A stretch of DNA of 64,000 nucleotides from Jacaranda mimosifolia (lineage: Eukaryota > Streptophyta > Magnoliopsida > Lamiales > Bignoniaceae): positions 28,314,501-28,378,500 of the forward strand of contig CM032117.1 of assembly GCA_018894105.1 (NCBI GenBank). Reading direction: 5' to 3'. A model generated the notes under the pieces. It worked only from the letters and a program-made list of their open reading frames with translations, was not told the origin of the DNA and did no database searches. Shown here in pieces: positions 1 through 10,827 of this stretch; the stretch's first letter is position 1, and each line of letters starts with the position of its first letter. The position numbers and the translations under genes were made by a program.

Positions 1-789
1 AGCGATGAACTATTTTAGGAAAGAAAATTAAAGATGAAGAATCTCCAATATCCACCCTTTTATCTTGTCTATGAATCAAAGTTTACCAAAATTGAGTGTG
101 ATTCCCTTAGAAAAATGATGGGCATTCTTCTAATTATCAAATTATACTGTCGAATCGTCCTAACTCACCACATCCTGGATTTCTCTATTTTTTTTCCAAA
201 CAATTGTATGGCAGTCTTTACTTTCCAATTCCTACTCTATTTAATTAAATAGATCATTCTTTTAGGGTCCTTTTGAACCAGCTTCATCCTAATTCCTTTT
301 GTCTTATGGCTGGATTTTCCATGGTACTTCAATATTTTGACGAAACTCCTATTTTAGCGGTGATTTACTCCTTTTTTGGTTTGAAAACTTCTAATAGAGG
401 GATATTCTACTTCATTTGTAGGGACGATGTGACCTTCTTAATAGGCTAACCTAGTTCTTTGAGAGGGTGGAAAAAGAACTACTTCTTCATCTTTTCACCC
501 ATTTCCTTGGGATTTCCATACAACCTGGATAGAAAATATACTTGATAGAGAACCTTATAAAAATTCTACTCACCCTATTTCTTTTTAGGAAATATTGACA
601 AAATTGAATGATTATTCCTTTTATTTAGAGTTCGTGACCAATCTAGAGTTATTTTACCATTTCAGCATAAGCTCTTTTTAAGATGACCTCACAGATACTT
701 TGGGTACTCAAATTCTTTTTTGATAAGTTATTTATTCTTATTACGCTAGATCATGTACTCTTCTAATATATTATTTCTTTTTTGGCACC
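1..789. other. No gene recognised; probable repeat relic
   Basis: AT-rich sequence with no conserved domain that I can read in any frame. It runs directly into the Gypsy-type relic that starts near 790, so it is probably the decayed upstream part of the same element. That is inferred from position only. The 72-codon open frame at 34-252 has no recognisable similarity and is likely chance. Confidence 0.3.
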
Positions 790-1765
790 GATTGTTCTTC
801 AAAAAACATCATGATGAAGGCTCATATTCAAGCTCAGGCAAAAAACTCACTGCAGAGAAGAAGAAACAAAGGGTTGAATTAAAGCGGAGATCTATGCCGT
901 GGAAATTTATGTACCATTGATGTACAAGAGAGCTCGTACAAGCAACACCAACCAAGCCTTTTTCACTAGTACCTCTGTGTTGTATGGGTCCAACTCTTCC
1001 TTGAGCCAAGACTCCCTTGTAGGTCTTCCCCAAATTCAGATAATAAGTATATATGGATGTTGTCAAATAAAGTTCTTACCTCTCAATTCAGCGACCATAT
1101 GGCAAGTATTCTTGCTAGCTCTGTGAGTAGAATTTTGGAGAAAAATATGTAAAAGTTGTTGCTGACAATAAGTCAATGAAGACGCAACTTGAAGAAGGCA
1201 AGATTCAGTACTCCGAATTGAATGATCGTCATCAATCCATTGTTAGTGATCACTAGAAGCTTGATCAATAGTTACTTGATGCTTTAAACAACTTAGCAGA
1301 AGAAGTCAAAAATCCTAAAGAGGAAGCTACAGAGTTGTTCCCCTCATTTGATCAAGGTCAGGCTCTTTTGGAAGAGAATTGGCAGAAAAAGAAAGATGAA
1401 CTCCTTAAGTCTAAGGAGTTTACTAAGTTTCTAAAAGAGCTCTGAACAATTACAACCATGGATTTTCTACCTACAAGCTTCAATTTAAGGAGCATGGCAG
1501 TTTTCTCTTGACTATTCTTTCAAGTTCTTAAATAAGAACAAAGATTAGAGAATTTACCTGAGGGCGATGAGCTCATTTTAGTAGATGATGACAATAAGGC
1601 AAATGATGAGTCTACCTAGATTTTGGAAGTTCTTTCGTCCCTTGTTGATCAATCCCTCTTTCCAATAGATGACGAGGCAAATGACGAGTCTACCTAATTC
1701 AATATGCATCCCTACTCACAACGAGGACTAAAAGATATCACTAGCGGCTCATCCCCTGGTGACTA
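790..1765 (+). pseudogene. Relic of a Gypsy-associated coiled-coil ORF
   Basis: Shifting frames on the + strand read as a charged, coiled-coil-like protein. It has a Glu/Lys/Leu-rich stretch near 1150-1450 (for example EEGKIQYSELNDRHQS and LFPSFDQGQALLEENW) followed by an acidic stretch near 1560-1620. Similar charged proteins accompany Tat-type Ty3/Gypsy elements in plants, often annotated as putative gypsy-type transposon proteins. Stops interrupt the frame (for example TAG near 1254 and TGA near 1443), so it is not functional. The assignment rests on general resemblance and on the Gypsy tail that follows, so it is tentative. Confidence 0.4.
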
Positions 1766-1949
1766 ACTATTTACCTTAATTTATTTTCTGCATTGGTTGG
1801 TATTGTTAGCTCTTTTGAATTCAAATAAAAGCCTACACACTCGGGAATGACATCATTTCCTTTAGTTCTGTTAATCTATTGAATAAATGCATAACTTTTC
1901 CTATTCTTGATACCACGATGCTTCTTTTTCATAATCTTAAATATTATAG

Positions 1950-2850
1950 TTTCTGAAAGGCATTCTGGAGAGCTTTTAGGTGTAATCCACCATAAGTCTT
2001 CTCGAGGAGTGCGAGGAGTACATGGTAGCCATAGGCATAATCCCACTATCTAGCCCCCCCGGAGTACGTGGTCATTGGTGTAATTCTACTATAGGCCCTC
2101 AGAGAGAGACATGGTAGCCACTCTAAAAAAACTGCTATAGGAAACCCTCTAGAGTACATAGCAACCTCTACAAAAGCCTACTATAAGCTCTTCTTGGGAG
2201 TGCATGGCAACCACTAGAAAAGCTTTCTATAAGCTCTCTCGAGAGGATGTGGCAACCTTTAAAAAGCCATTATAAGCTCCCCTCGAGAATATGTGGTGAC
2301 CCTCTATAAAAGCCCACTAAAGGATTTCTTAGGATATGTGACAACTCCTTTAAAGAAACTCACTAAGAAGCCTTTTAACAGTACTACTTGATGAAGCAAA
2401 AAAATACCAGCTTGAGTCTTCATAACGAGGAAGATGGCAATACCTCAACACTTAGAAAAATAAAAGAAATTCTCTATGTTTGGTAACTCATCAACTTAAG
2501 CACAAAATCAGTTTCCCACCCTTGGAAGATTTCGCTTCGCAAAAGGTGAACTAATACTGATGAGAGAGGGCGCTATATGCCTGCCTGGGATAATTCCACT
2601 ATATATTGCATTTGCGATTGCAACAGTCAGTTAAAACTCATATAACTATCTAAAATGCCTACATAACTTCACCAAACAAATTTTGTAAGTCCCCAGGCAA
2701 TCGACAGAGGCATCACGCTATCAATAAGCTTGACAAAAACTTATGCAAAAAAAAGGGAGGAGAGGAAAAATAGAAAGAAACTCCATAAGAGCGCCCTACA
2801 TAAGCACCCGAGATATGATATCTCCATCAAATAGTATGTCTTGCCTCAAA
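1950..2850 (+). repeat. Tat-like Gypsy 3' tail with degenerate tandem repeat
   Basis: Recurring phrases of the type CCCACTATAGG and GGAGTACATGGTAGCC repeat every 50-70 bp from about 1980 to 2390. The same phrases, in the same order and followed by the same downstream sequence (AAGATGGCAATACCTCAACA here, GAAAGTGGCAATATCTCAAC there), occur at 32080-32830 inside the Gypsy element with both LTRs. This stretch is therefore the 3' untranslated tail of a second, related Gypsy copy. No LTR for this copy is recognisable. Confidence 0.65.
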
Positions 2851-3267
2851 ATGAAAGTACACAAAATCAATAATCATTAAATCTGTTAAGTATTTCATGA
2901 ATGCAAAATAAGTACAAGTGGAGAAACTTTATTAAAACCAAACATAAAAGATGTATGGCCAACATTTGGCCCGCAAAGATAAATATTAGTATGAAGAAGA
3001 AAAAGACGTGCCAATACACTATTAAAGCCAACTGGAAAAAATCTTAATATTTCCAAGTGCTAAACATCAATTTTATAAACTATTAGTATCCTAAACAAAG
3101 CATCTTCATTCCTATGGAGCCACTCCTACTGGTTCCTCTACCACAGTTTTCACCCCAACTATGGCATTTTTCTCAAGCATTCAATAGTAAGATTGATTGG
3201 GATAGTAGGGTTTAACATTAACAAGTTTTCTACAAGTTATCATCCAATCTCGCTAAAAATACAACTG
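2851..3267. other. Unassigned sequence between two element relics
   Basis: I see no gene or clear repeat boundary here. It separates the Gypsy tail from the truncated Copia LTR and probably belongs to one of them. Confidence 0.3.
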
Positions 3268-4084
3268 CAATTGGAGGAAAATTCAAATGGAGGAGTTCAT
3301 TTCAGATTAATTTATAATTAATTTGTACTGCATTTCATAAGATGAAATGAAGATTCAAATTAATTTCAAATGCATGTGAAATTCACATGCAACTTGCTTG
3401 GCAAGTTAGTTGCCAAGTTGGCGAACTAACCATGGAAGGCGTGATGCTAACTTGCATCCCACCATCCTCTCTCTATATATAACCATATGGCCATCCATTA
3501 GATGGTCCACACTCTAGATTCCTATTTTCCCTCCGAAAGTGTGATTTTTCATGTGTTGAAGCTTTACACTCTCCAAACTCTCTCCTTCTCCAATTCCTCT
3601 CAAAATCGTCACTCCCTCACCTTCATCCTCTCATTGTCTAGCAGATTTGAGGTTGATTAGAGCTTTCCTTAGGTGTGTGGATTATTACATTAGCGGACCA
3701 ACACTTGGGGGACTCATTGCCCTTGATGATCTATTGTTGTTCGGATTTTTCGTGGCAGATTTGAAGGACTTAAGAAGTTCTTATTTGCACAATTTTTTTA
3801 CAGAATCTTCCTTGGCATGTGCTGGTGCTCTCTACTAAATTTGATCATTTTTGGAGTTTTGGAAGGCATCCAAATATTGATCGCTTCTGCTGTGCGCGGG
3901 TTGCTCCATTGAAGAGTTCATTGGAATCTTTCTTTTCTTACCTTTGGACTTAGCATTCAAGGTAAATTTTATGGACTTAAATCCTTATTATAAGCATGAT
4001 TAGATCCTTGGAGTTGAGTAGCTAAGTTATATTTTGCCTTTTTATGGTTTTATATTGTGGATCCTTAGCCTACTTCCACTTTCA
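3268..4084 (+). repeat. 5' LTR fragment of Copia element A
   Basis: From about 3268 the sequence parallels the last third of the LTRs of elements B (about 44440-45484) and C (about 61070-61885). Shared features are the GATGAAATG/CAAGTTGGC region, a TATA-like CTCTATATATAA near 3470 and the CATGTGTTGAAGC block. The LTR ends in TTCA, followed by AG and the primer site. About 1.3 kb of the LTR's 5' part is absent. The open frame 3647-3838 lies in the LTR and has no known domain. Confidence 0.75.
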
Positions 4085-4086
4085 AG

Positions 4087-4099
4087 TGCTATCGGAGCC
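4087..4099 (+). other. Primer-binding site, tRNA-Met type (element A)
   Basis: TGCTATCGGAGCC is a two-base variant of TGGTATCAGAGCC, which is complementary to the 3' end of initiator tRNA-Met and is the usual Copia primer site. It lies two bases after the LTR end. Confidence 0.8.
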
Positions 4100-6008
4100 T
4101 TATTCATGCTTTAATTTGGATTTTGGTGGATTGATTCATGTGATGAATTGATCCTAATCACCAAATACTTGATTCAATTGATGAATTTGAGTATTTGGTT
4201 GATTTTGTATGTGGCTCATTTGTTGATGAATTGAGATATGCTAATATGTGTTGTAAATATTTATTCATGTGTTGGCATGATTTTGATTCATAAATGATTA
4301 TGTCAAATGTTGATTTATCATTGGATTATATTATATGTTGATATAGCATGTTTACTTTGGACCTAAGGTGTTTTGGTCTTTTTTGGATCCAATTTGACTG
4401 GAGATAATTGGAGATTTTAAAGAATGTTGATTCTTGCTTGCACTTGAATTTTGAAGCATGATTGAGCACCTGAATTTCCATTTTTGAATGGTATTTTAAA
4501 TCTGAAAATTCATCTAAATTGTGTAAAAGTGAGTTATGGAAGTGTCCATATAGGTTTGGAGTACAAAAAACATGAACAAGGGGCCAAAAACTTGACCATA
4601 CACCAAACAGGGTGGCAATGGGCAACAACCTAGCCAAGGCTGCCTTATAGTCGTTTTTGGTGCCCTTTGTGTTATTTTGTGTCTCTAACTTATTTTTCAC
4701 ACGTTTTTTTATGCACAAAAGTTGTGTAAGTGGCTCAAAATTATGTCTTTACATCTTTGCATGCTTTTAAAGTCTTGTTCAAGTTTATCTTCAATTAAGT
4801 GCAAAAGGCAATATGCATAAGGAGTTATGCTTATTTTTGCTAGTTAATTAATTGTTTATGAGACAAGCATTTAGTTGGTTGAATTGAATGTCAATTCTTA
4901 TTTATTGTTCATTTAATTGTTGAATGGATGATGAATGTATGAGGATGATCATGAGCCTTTAATATGATTTTATTTGTTTCAAGTTGTATTAAATAGGAGT
5001 TTGCATGCCTCTTAATTTTCTATCTTGTGAATGTTATGAGAGTAGAAAACTAGGTGTGAGGATTTCCTTTCTTTTGTAAATGTTGCAAGGAGACAAAGAA
5101 GGCCAAGGGGATCAGGGAGGCATGAAGACCCATGAATGGATGGGATACATTTATGTAATAGTTAGATTTAATCAACCCACTTAAAATCAACTAAGTAGTG
5201 TACCTATAGCTCTAAGTGCACCACTTGGTTAAAGCTCATGGTCATCCCACCCTATGAGCATGCCAGGCGTATTTACTTATTTATGCTTTCTTTATCCTAT
5301 GATGTATGAGATGCATGGTTAGGATATAGAAAATATAAATAAGAGAAGATTAAATTGATGAGATCTTTCAAAGCAAGAAAATCCCTCCACTTAGAGTAGT
5401 ATAAGTGCTTTCAAAATATCAAGTCAATATGGATACAAGTTAAAAGGAGTTTTAATTAATCCATGCCTTCTACCAATAGTATGTGACATGTGATGCTACC
5501 ACATTTGCGTGATGTCTCACGAGTCATGGGTCACTTTTATGGAGGAAAGCTATGCTTACTTACTTAGCATATGATGCACTTTGATTTGACACTTTCTATG
5601 GCATTGTCTCATGAGTTGTGGAATGACATAGTGTGGTTTCAAATCAAAGATTGATTGGTAGGTCTGACTTAAACACCTAATAGTGTAGATGCCGCACGAG
5701 TCGTGGGTCTACATGAAGAGTGAGGCAAAAACATATCAAGGATTGCATAAAGATGCAATTAGCAAAAGTTTCTTACCTTAGATTGTTTGTGGATATCTCA
5801 CTAGCCGTGGGTCCGCTACAAGTCCTTTGGGCCTTGATTATCACTAAGAAATGAGATTTCCCAAATTCCTTATGGAGGTGAGGAATTTGATAAAATAGTA
5901 GGAGAAAAACATGCTTGAAAGTCCATAAATATGTTTTCAATATCAAAATTCATCACATTCTCATATTCTCTTTTTCGCCTTTGTAGAATTTGGAAATTCT
6001 CAAAAGAA
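4100..6008 (+). other. Untranslated leader of Copia element A
   Basis: This is a 1.9-kb stretch between primer site and gag with no coding potential. It is collinear with the leaders of B (45500-47454) and C (61901-63355). The last 0.8 kb holds the ordered set of inverted repeats listed separately. The minus-strand 130-codon open frame at 4326-4718 has no domain and is probably chance. Confidence 0.7.
5234..5816 (+). repeat. Ordered hairpin array in leader of element A
   Basis: Inverted repeats in order are as follows. H-a: GCTCAT 5234-5239 with ATGAGC 5254-5259. H-b: 24-nt arms 5276-5299 and 5320-5343, 21 Watson-Crick pairs plus one G-U. H1: GTGA 5509-5512 with TCAC 5531-5534. H2: CTATGGCATT 5596-5605 with AATGACATAG 5622-5631, one mismatch. 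H3: TGTAGA 5684-5689 with TCTACA 5708-5713. H4: GTGGA 5789-5793 with TCCGC 5812-5816, including one G-U. H1, H3 and H4 enclose close variants of TCTCACGAGTCGTGGG; the H2 loop reads GTCTCATGAGTTGTGG. The same array is found in B and C. Confidence 0.7.
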
Positions 6009-6500
6009 ATGGCTAAGAATCCACTCAACCTAATTTTGGAAACTAATAAGCTAACCGAGCCAAACTTCCACGATTGGCTTAGAAACCTCAAGATAATTCT
6101 TGATTCAAAAAAGAGGACCTATGTGCTTACTCAAAGTCCGCCGGACACGATAGGTGATGATGCCGATAATGAGGCATGTGAAACGTTTGTGAAATGGGTA
6201 TATGATGATCTACAAACACGATGCCTTATGATGGCTTCAATGTCCAACGAGCTCCAAAAATCTCACGAGCACATGAAAACTACTAGTGAGATACACTTGC
6301 ACCTACATAAGTTGTACGGCGTGCAAACTAGACATGAGCGTCACTCATGATTATGGCCTTAAGATGATCAGTCTCATTGAGAAACTTGCTCAATTGGACG
6401 TGGTTATGGACAACGACCTTTATATGGATATGATCCTACAATCATTACTGAGTTCTTTTAACCAATTTGTTATGAACTTCAACATGTCAAAGTAAGAGGT
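6009..6500 (+). pseudogene. Copia gag (element A), broken
   Basis: The ATG at 6009 opens a frame beginning MAKNPLNLILETNKLT, with the N-terminal UBN2-type Copia gag sequence PNFHDWLRNLKIILDS. The frame breaks near 6330-6350 and resumes in another frame (SLIEKLAQLDVVMDNDLYMD). A TAG follows NFNMSK near 6495. In an intact element gag packages the RNA genome in a cytoplasmic particle. The copy in element B starts with the same MAKNPLN residues, which supports this start. Confidence 0.85.
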
Positions 6501-7135
6501 TACGATTAATGAGTTAGTTAATATGTTGGTGACTTTCGAGGTGAGTATGAAGAAAGACAAATCTTTAATGCTTGCTTCCTCCTCTAAGTCTAAGGGCCCT
6601 AGGGGTGCCAGAAAAGTGAGGTAAGAGGAAAAAGAGCTCTTCCTCGAAGGGAAAGAAACCATTGACACCCTTTGGTGGAGTTAAGACAAAGAAAGAGGAT
6701 AAAGCTAATGCAACTTGTTTCTATTGTGGTGAGAAGGGCCATTGGAAGAGAAATTTCAGGGAATACCTTGCAACCCTTGGGAAGGATATGTACTTTATTG
6801 AATTATATTTAACGACAAATTCTTTCTCATGGGTATTTGATACCACGTGTGGTTCTCACGTTTGTAATTCGTTACAGGGGATGGAAAGAAGGAGTCTAAA
6901 TGATGTGGATATAATCATACACGTAGGCAATGGAGTAAAAGTTGCGGCCAAAGTCGAAGGCGTTATGAAGTTGGACTTAGGGAACTCCTTTCTTGTACTT
7001 GATCCATGTTATTTTGTATTGAATCTTGTTAAGAACATCATTTCAATTCCCATTTTAGATAGCGAAGGATTTGATATTTTCAATATCCAATGGGAAATTG
7101 ATAGCAATAAAGAATGGTTCTTTAGTTGCTAATAG
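6501..7135 (+). pseudogene. Copia zinc knuckle and protease region (element A)
   Basis: The Lys/Ser-rich linker near 6560-6650 precedes CFYCGEKGHWKRNF, a CCHC knuckle whose last Cys is replaced by Phe. The aspartic protease follows as VFDTTCGSHVCN near 6830-6870, with the DT pair retained, and continues to a TAA at 7130. A TAA near 6620 lies in the linker. The protease would cut Gag-Pol; here the reading frame is not continuous with gag. Confidence 0.75.
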
Positions 7136-7159
7136 TACACTAAACAATAATTATACATT

Positions 7160-8250
7160 TTGGATTCTCAACCATCATTTATGCATATTCAACAAAGTAA
7201 GAGAGAATTAGATGACCAAGAAGATGCCATGTTGTGGCATGCTAGACTTGGGCATATTTTCAAAAATAGGGTGAATAAGTTAGAAGCCCTCAAAGTACTA
7301 AATGTTAGTGGTATAGAGGATCTTCCTACTTGTGAATCTTGTTTAAAAGGAAAAATGACCAAGGCTCTTTTTGTAAGATAAACAGAGCAAACCACAAGTC
7401 CTTTCAAGTTGATCCATACAGACGTTTGTGACCACTAAAAATTAGCGTAACAGGTGGCTATTCATACTTCATTACTTTCACTGATGTCATACTCAGTTCG
7501 GACATGTGTATCTTATGAAATACAAGTCCGAAGCTTTTGCAAAGTTCAAAGAGTATAGGAATAAATCAGAAAAGCAACTAAGACTTAGTATTAAAGCTCT
7601 TCGATTAGATCGAGGAGGGGATTACTTAAGTACCGAATTCTTGAATTATTTAAAGGAGAATGGGATTCTTTCTCAATGGACTCCACTCAGCACACCCCAC
7701 CACAATAAAGTAGCCGAAAGGAGAAACCGTACCTTGTTGGACATGGTACATTCCATAATGAGCATCACCGATGTACCTATATCCTTTTGGGGATATACCT
7801 TAGAAATGGCGGCGAGGCTACTGGATGTAGTACCCTTAAAGTCGGTGCCAAAGACACCACATGAGATGTGGTATGGCAAAGCTCATTCTTACTCTTTTCT
7901 AAGAGTTTGGGGGTCTCCTGCATACATCAAGAGGTTAGTAGGAGACAAGTTGGATGTGAGATTCACCTTGTGCAAGTTTGTGGGATACCCAAGAGAATTT
8001 TTAGGTTATTATTTCTATGATTCGTTAGAACAAAAGGTGTTTGTTTCAAGGAACGCCATCTCTTTAGAAAAGAAATTTCTATTGGATAGAAAAGACGTTA
8101 TCGTTGAACTTGATGACGTTTAAGATGATCATAAAATCCTGCAAGCAGTAGAAACAAGTGAACATCAAGAGCCTAGCACACAACCTCTTAGAAGGTCGAG
8201 CCAAATCAAGAAGTAACAATAGGTTCGGATTCCTTTGTGAGATGGGCCAA
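7160..8250 (+). pseudogene. Copia integrase region (element A), broken
   Basis: The GAG-pre-integrase segment reads MLWHARLGH followed by TCESCLKGKM (HHCC zinc motif, 7225-7360). A TAA at 7380-7382 breaks the frame. The integrase core continues from about 7410, with ALRLDRGGDYLS (second catalytic Asp), HHNKVAERRNRTLLDM (catalytic Glu) and the C-terminal CKFVGYPREFLGYYFYD and KVFVSRNA motifs. The frame ends in TAA at 8121-8123 near VELDDV. Integrase inserts the cDNA; this copy is inactive because of the stops. Confidence 0.85.
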
Positions 8251-8259
8251 GTGGATAGT

Positions 8260-8945
8260 GATCTGAAGACCTACGATGAAGCTATGTTAGACATAGATTT
8301 GGGACATTAGCTAGAGGCCATGAAATCCGAAATGGACTCCATGTACTCCAAAGAAGTATGAACTTTGTTAGATCCACAGGAGGGTATAGCACCCGTTGGT
8401 TGCAAATAAATCTATAAGTGAAAGCTAGGAGTCAATGGAGAGTTTACAACTTTTAAGACAAGACTAGTGGCAAAAGGTTACATTCAAAGATCAGGTATTG
8501 ATTTCGAGGAAACCTTTTCATCGGTCACTATGCTCAAGTCCATTAGGATTATGCTTGTCATAGCCGCATACTATGACTATGGAATATGGCAAATGGATGT
8601 GAAAATTATTTTTCTCAATGGAAACATTGAAGAAGAAATTTATATGGAGCAACCACAAGGTTTTACATCCAAAGTGAGTGAGCAAAAGGCTTGCAAACTC
8701 AAAAGGTCCATTTATGGATTTAAACAAGTGTCCCGAAGTTGGAACATACATTTTGATAAGACGGTCAAATCGTTTGGCTTTATCAAAAATGTGTATAATG
8801 TTGTGTGTACAAAAAGGTTGGTAGGAGTTCTATACAATTTATGTGCTTTATGCCGATGACATTCTTTTCATTGGGAATGAGAGAGAAATGTTAGGGTGTA
8901 CTTAAATATGGTTATCTTCATAATTCTCCATGAAGAATTTAGAAG
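8260..8945 (+). pseudogene. Copia reverse transcriptase, 3'-truncated (element A)
   Basis: The start of the RVT_2 domain reads KARLVAKGYTQR-like (KGYIQRSGIDFEETFS, from 8470), then QMDVKIIFLNGNIEEEIYMEQPQGF with the first catalytic Asp. A frameshift near 8790-8840 precedes YADDILFIGNE. Homology stops around 8940, shortly after FSMKNL, and the satellite-like repeat begins. RNase H is absent. Confidence 0.85.
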
Positions 8946-10430
8946 AAGCACCCTCACCATTAGTGAAATCACTATAAATTCATGAAACAAAAGAATTTTT
9001 ACAATAATTTTCATAATCAACTATACAGATATGTAATATAAGTACATGAAACATAATATTTTAAAATCAAGCAAATTATATTTCTTTGAGTAAATCAAGT
9101 GGAATGATTGAATCTACCAATCTTAGATGGGGAACACCCTCATTATAACCGGAATCATTACAGATTCTTATAGTATAAAATATCGATATAGTAGATTTCT
9201 ATAATTCAATGCATAATATGTTAATTATATGACAGAATAAAATCGTCAAGCCAAGTAAATTATATTTTCCATTTAGTAAATCAAGTGTAACGATTAGATA
9301 TTTTACCAATTTTAAGGGCTCGTTTGCTTGGAATGATGTGATTAGAAGTAATATATAAGCAAATGACACATTTTAAGTTCAATAGGATATAATATTTTAA
9401 TTTTATGTTTGGTTGGTATGATTAGTATATAAATAAATTAAAATATAATATATAAATTTACTATTATATCCTTTATATTTTTTAATAAGTTTTCATAATT
9501 TTCTCATTCTTTCCCCCTTTGATCCATTTTCCAAAAGCAACAATAAATAATGTAGGGTTTGGGATTTATCAAGAATTTTTATCAATTGAAACAAACATTA
9601 AAAGAGACTTGATTAGGTATGTATCACACCTAATCAAATGAAGCAAACAAGGCCTAAATGTGAAACACTCTCATCATTATTGGAATTAGTACAAATTTAT
9701 ATAATTGAATAAAGTGTTATCATAATAGGTTTTCGTAATCAACTATGCAGATGTGCAATATAATAATTGTATGACGGCATAATATCGTAAAATAAAATAA
9801 ATTATATTTTTCAATGAGTAAATTGACTAAAATGATTAAGTATTTACCAACCAAATTTAAATGCAGAACACCTTCATCATCTTTGCAATCACTATAAAAT
9901 CATTTAATAACAAAATATCTATGTAGCGGTCCTCACAATCATCCACTATACAGATACCGCAATATGGCAACTATATGAAAACATAATACCGTAAAATTAA
10001 GTAAATCAGATTTTCTAGTGAGTAAATCAAATAAGGCGATTGAATATTCGCCAAAATTAAATGAAGTAAATTGTATGAAAACATAATACCGTAACCTCAT
10101 CATAATTGAAATTATTATATTGCATAATGAAAAATATTAAAATATTAATTTTTTGTAATAGACTATACAAATACGCCATATAATATAACAAAATCAAGTA
10201 AATTGTATTTTTCATTTAGCAAATCCAATGTGATGATTGAAAATTTCCAATTTTAAATGCAAAACTCCCTTGTCATTATTAATACTATTACAAATTCTGG
10301 CAATCGAAGAAAATATTGTCATAATAGATTTTCATAATCAGCTATACAGATACGCAATATAATAATTATATTACAACATAATATTGTAAAATTAAATAAA
10401 TTATATTATTTTTAATGTATAAATTTTAGC
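8946..10430. repeat. ~190-bp tandem satellite-like repeat, about 6 units
   Basis: A phrase related to TCATAATCAACTATACAGAT recurs at about 9011, 9199, 9733, 9933, 10155 and 10332. Spacings are 188, 192 (after removing the MITE and its target copy), 200, 222 and 177 bp. Each unit also carries a stretch like AAATTATATTTTTCATTTAG and an AACACCCTCATCATTATTGG-like block. Units are diverged, so the array is old. It abuts the broken end of Copia element A on the left and ends about 80 bp before the first TATA candidate of the glycosylase gene. Confidence 0.75.
9316..9654. mobile_element. Tourist-like MITE (PIF/Harbinger type)
   Basis: A 339-bp non-coding insertion with terminal inverted repeats. 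The left end is GGGCTCGTTTGCTTGGAATG and the right end, read inward on the other strand, is GGCCTTGTTTGCTTCATTTG; both continue to TGATTAG. It is flanked by TAA on both sides (9313-9315 and 9655-9657), the 3-bp target duplication expected for this class. Removing it restores the satellite unit TTTTAAATG. It has no transposase and would need one in trans. Confidence 0.8.
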
Positions 10431-10512
10431 CACCTTGATTGTGTGATTGATTAGTGAGATTGCAATGAAGTAAAATCTTCAAAACCTGCCTAACCATGCA
10501 CATTTCTTTTGT

Positions 10513-10523
10513 CTATATAAAGG
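10513..10523 (+). promoter_or_regulatory. TATA-box candidate 1 for the glycosylase gene
   Basis: CTATATAAAGG lies 35 bp before a long CT tract, a common plant arrangement of TATA box and CT-rich leader. If used, transcription would start near 10545-10555. There is no direct evidence of use. Confidence 0.45.
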
Positions 10524-10555
10524 ATGCTCTACTATTCACTTTTTTCTTATTATTT

Positions 10556-10557
<2 letters not shown>

Positions 10558-10598
<41 letters not shown>
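10558..10598. repeat. (CT)n microsatellite, 41 bp
   Basis: About 20 uninterrupted CT repeats lie between the two TATA candidates. GAGA/CT repeats are frequent in plant core promoters and 5' leaders and are length-variable. Confidence 0.95.
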
Positions 10599-10600
<2 letters not shown>

Positions 10601-10827
10601 CTGTTATAAGAAAGGCTGACTTGGCTCTCCGGCATTGACTCATTCTCGAACACATCACTCCGGTCATACATACAAAACAGCTGTATATATAGATTGGTGA
10701 GCTCACTTTAACTGAATAATTCTCGATTTTGCCAAATCTTTTACCACATTGTTTTAAAAAAAAATTAAAAAATAGAAACATAAAAATAAAAATAAAAACC
10801 TCATTAACAGTCTATTTTTAATTTTGG

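Larger units (their letters stand above)
3268..8945 (+). mobile_element. Ty1/Copia element A, truncated at both ends
   Basis: Order on the + strand: partial 5' LTR, tRNA-Met type primer-binding site (4087), leader of about 1.9 kb, gag (6009), zinc knuckle, protease, integrase and reverse transcriptase. The PR-IN-RT order identifies Ty1/Copia. Homology ends shortly after the YADD reverse transcriptase motif near 8860-8940, where the sequence changes to a tandem repeat. RNase H, the polypurine tract and the 3' LTR are all missing. It belongs to the same family as elements B, C, D and E further right. Stops and frameshifts throughout show it cannot move by itself. Confidence 0.85.

Noticed and set aside
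4326..4718. 130-codon minus-strand frame in the Copia leader
   Set aside because: The collinear leaders of B and C do not keep the frame, so it is chance.
8946..10430. Could the regular repeats be a CRISPR-like or centromeric array?
   Set aside because: Units are about 190 bp, diverged throughout and lack the short-repeat/unique-spacer pattern. Six units are far too few to suggest a centromere.
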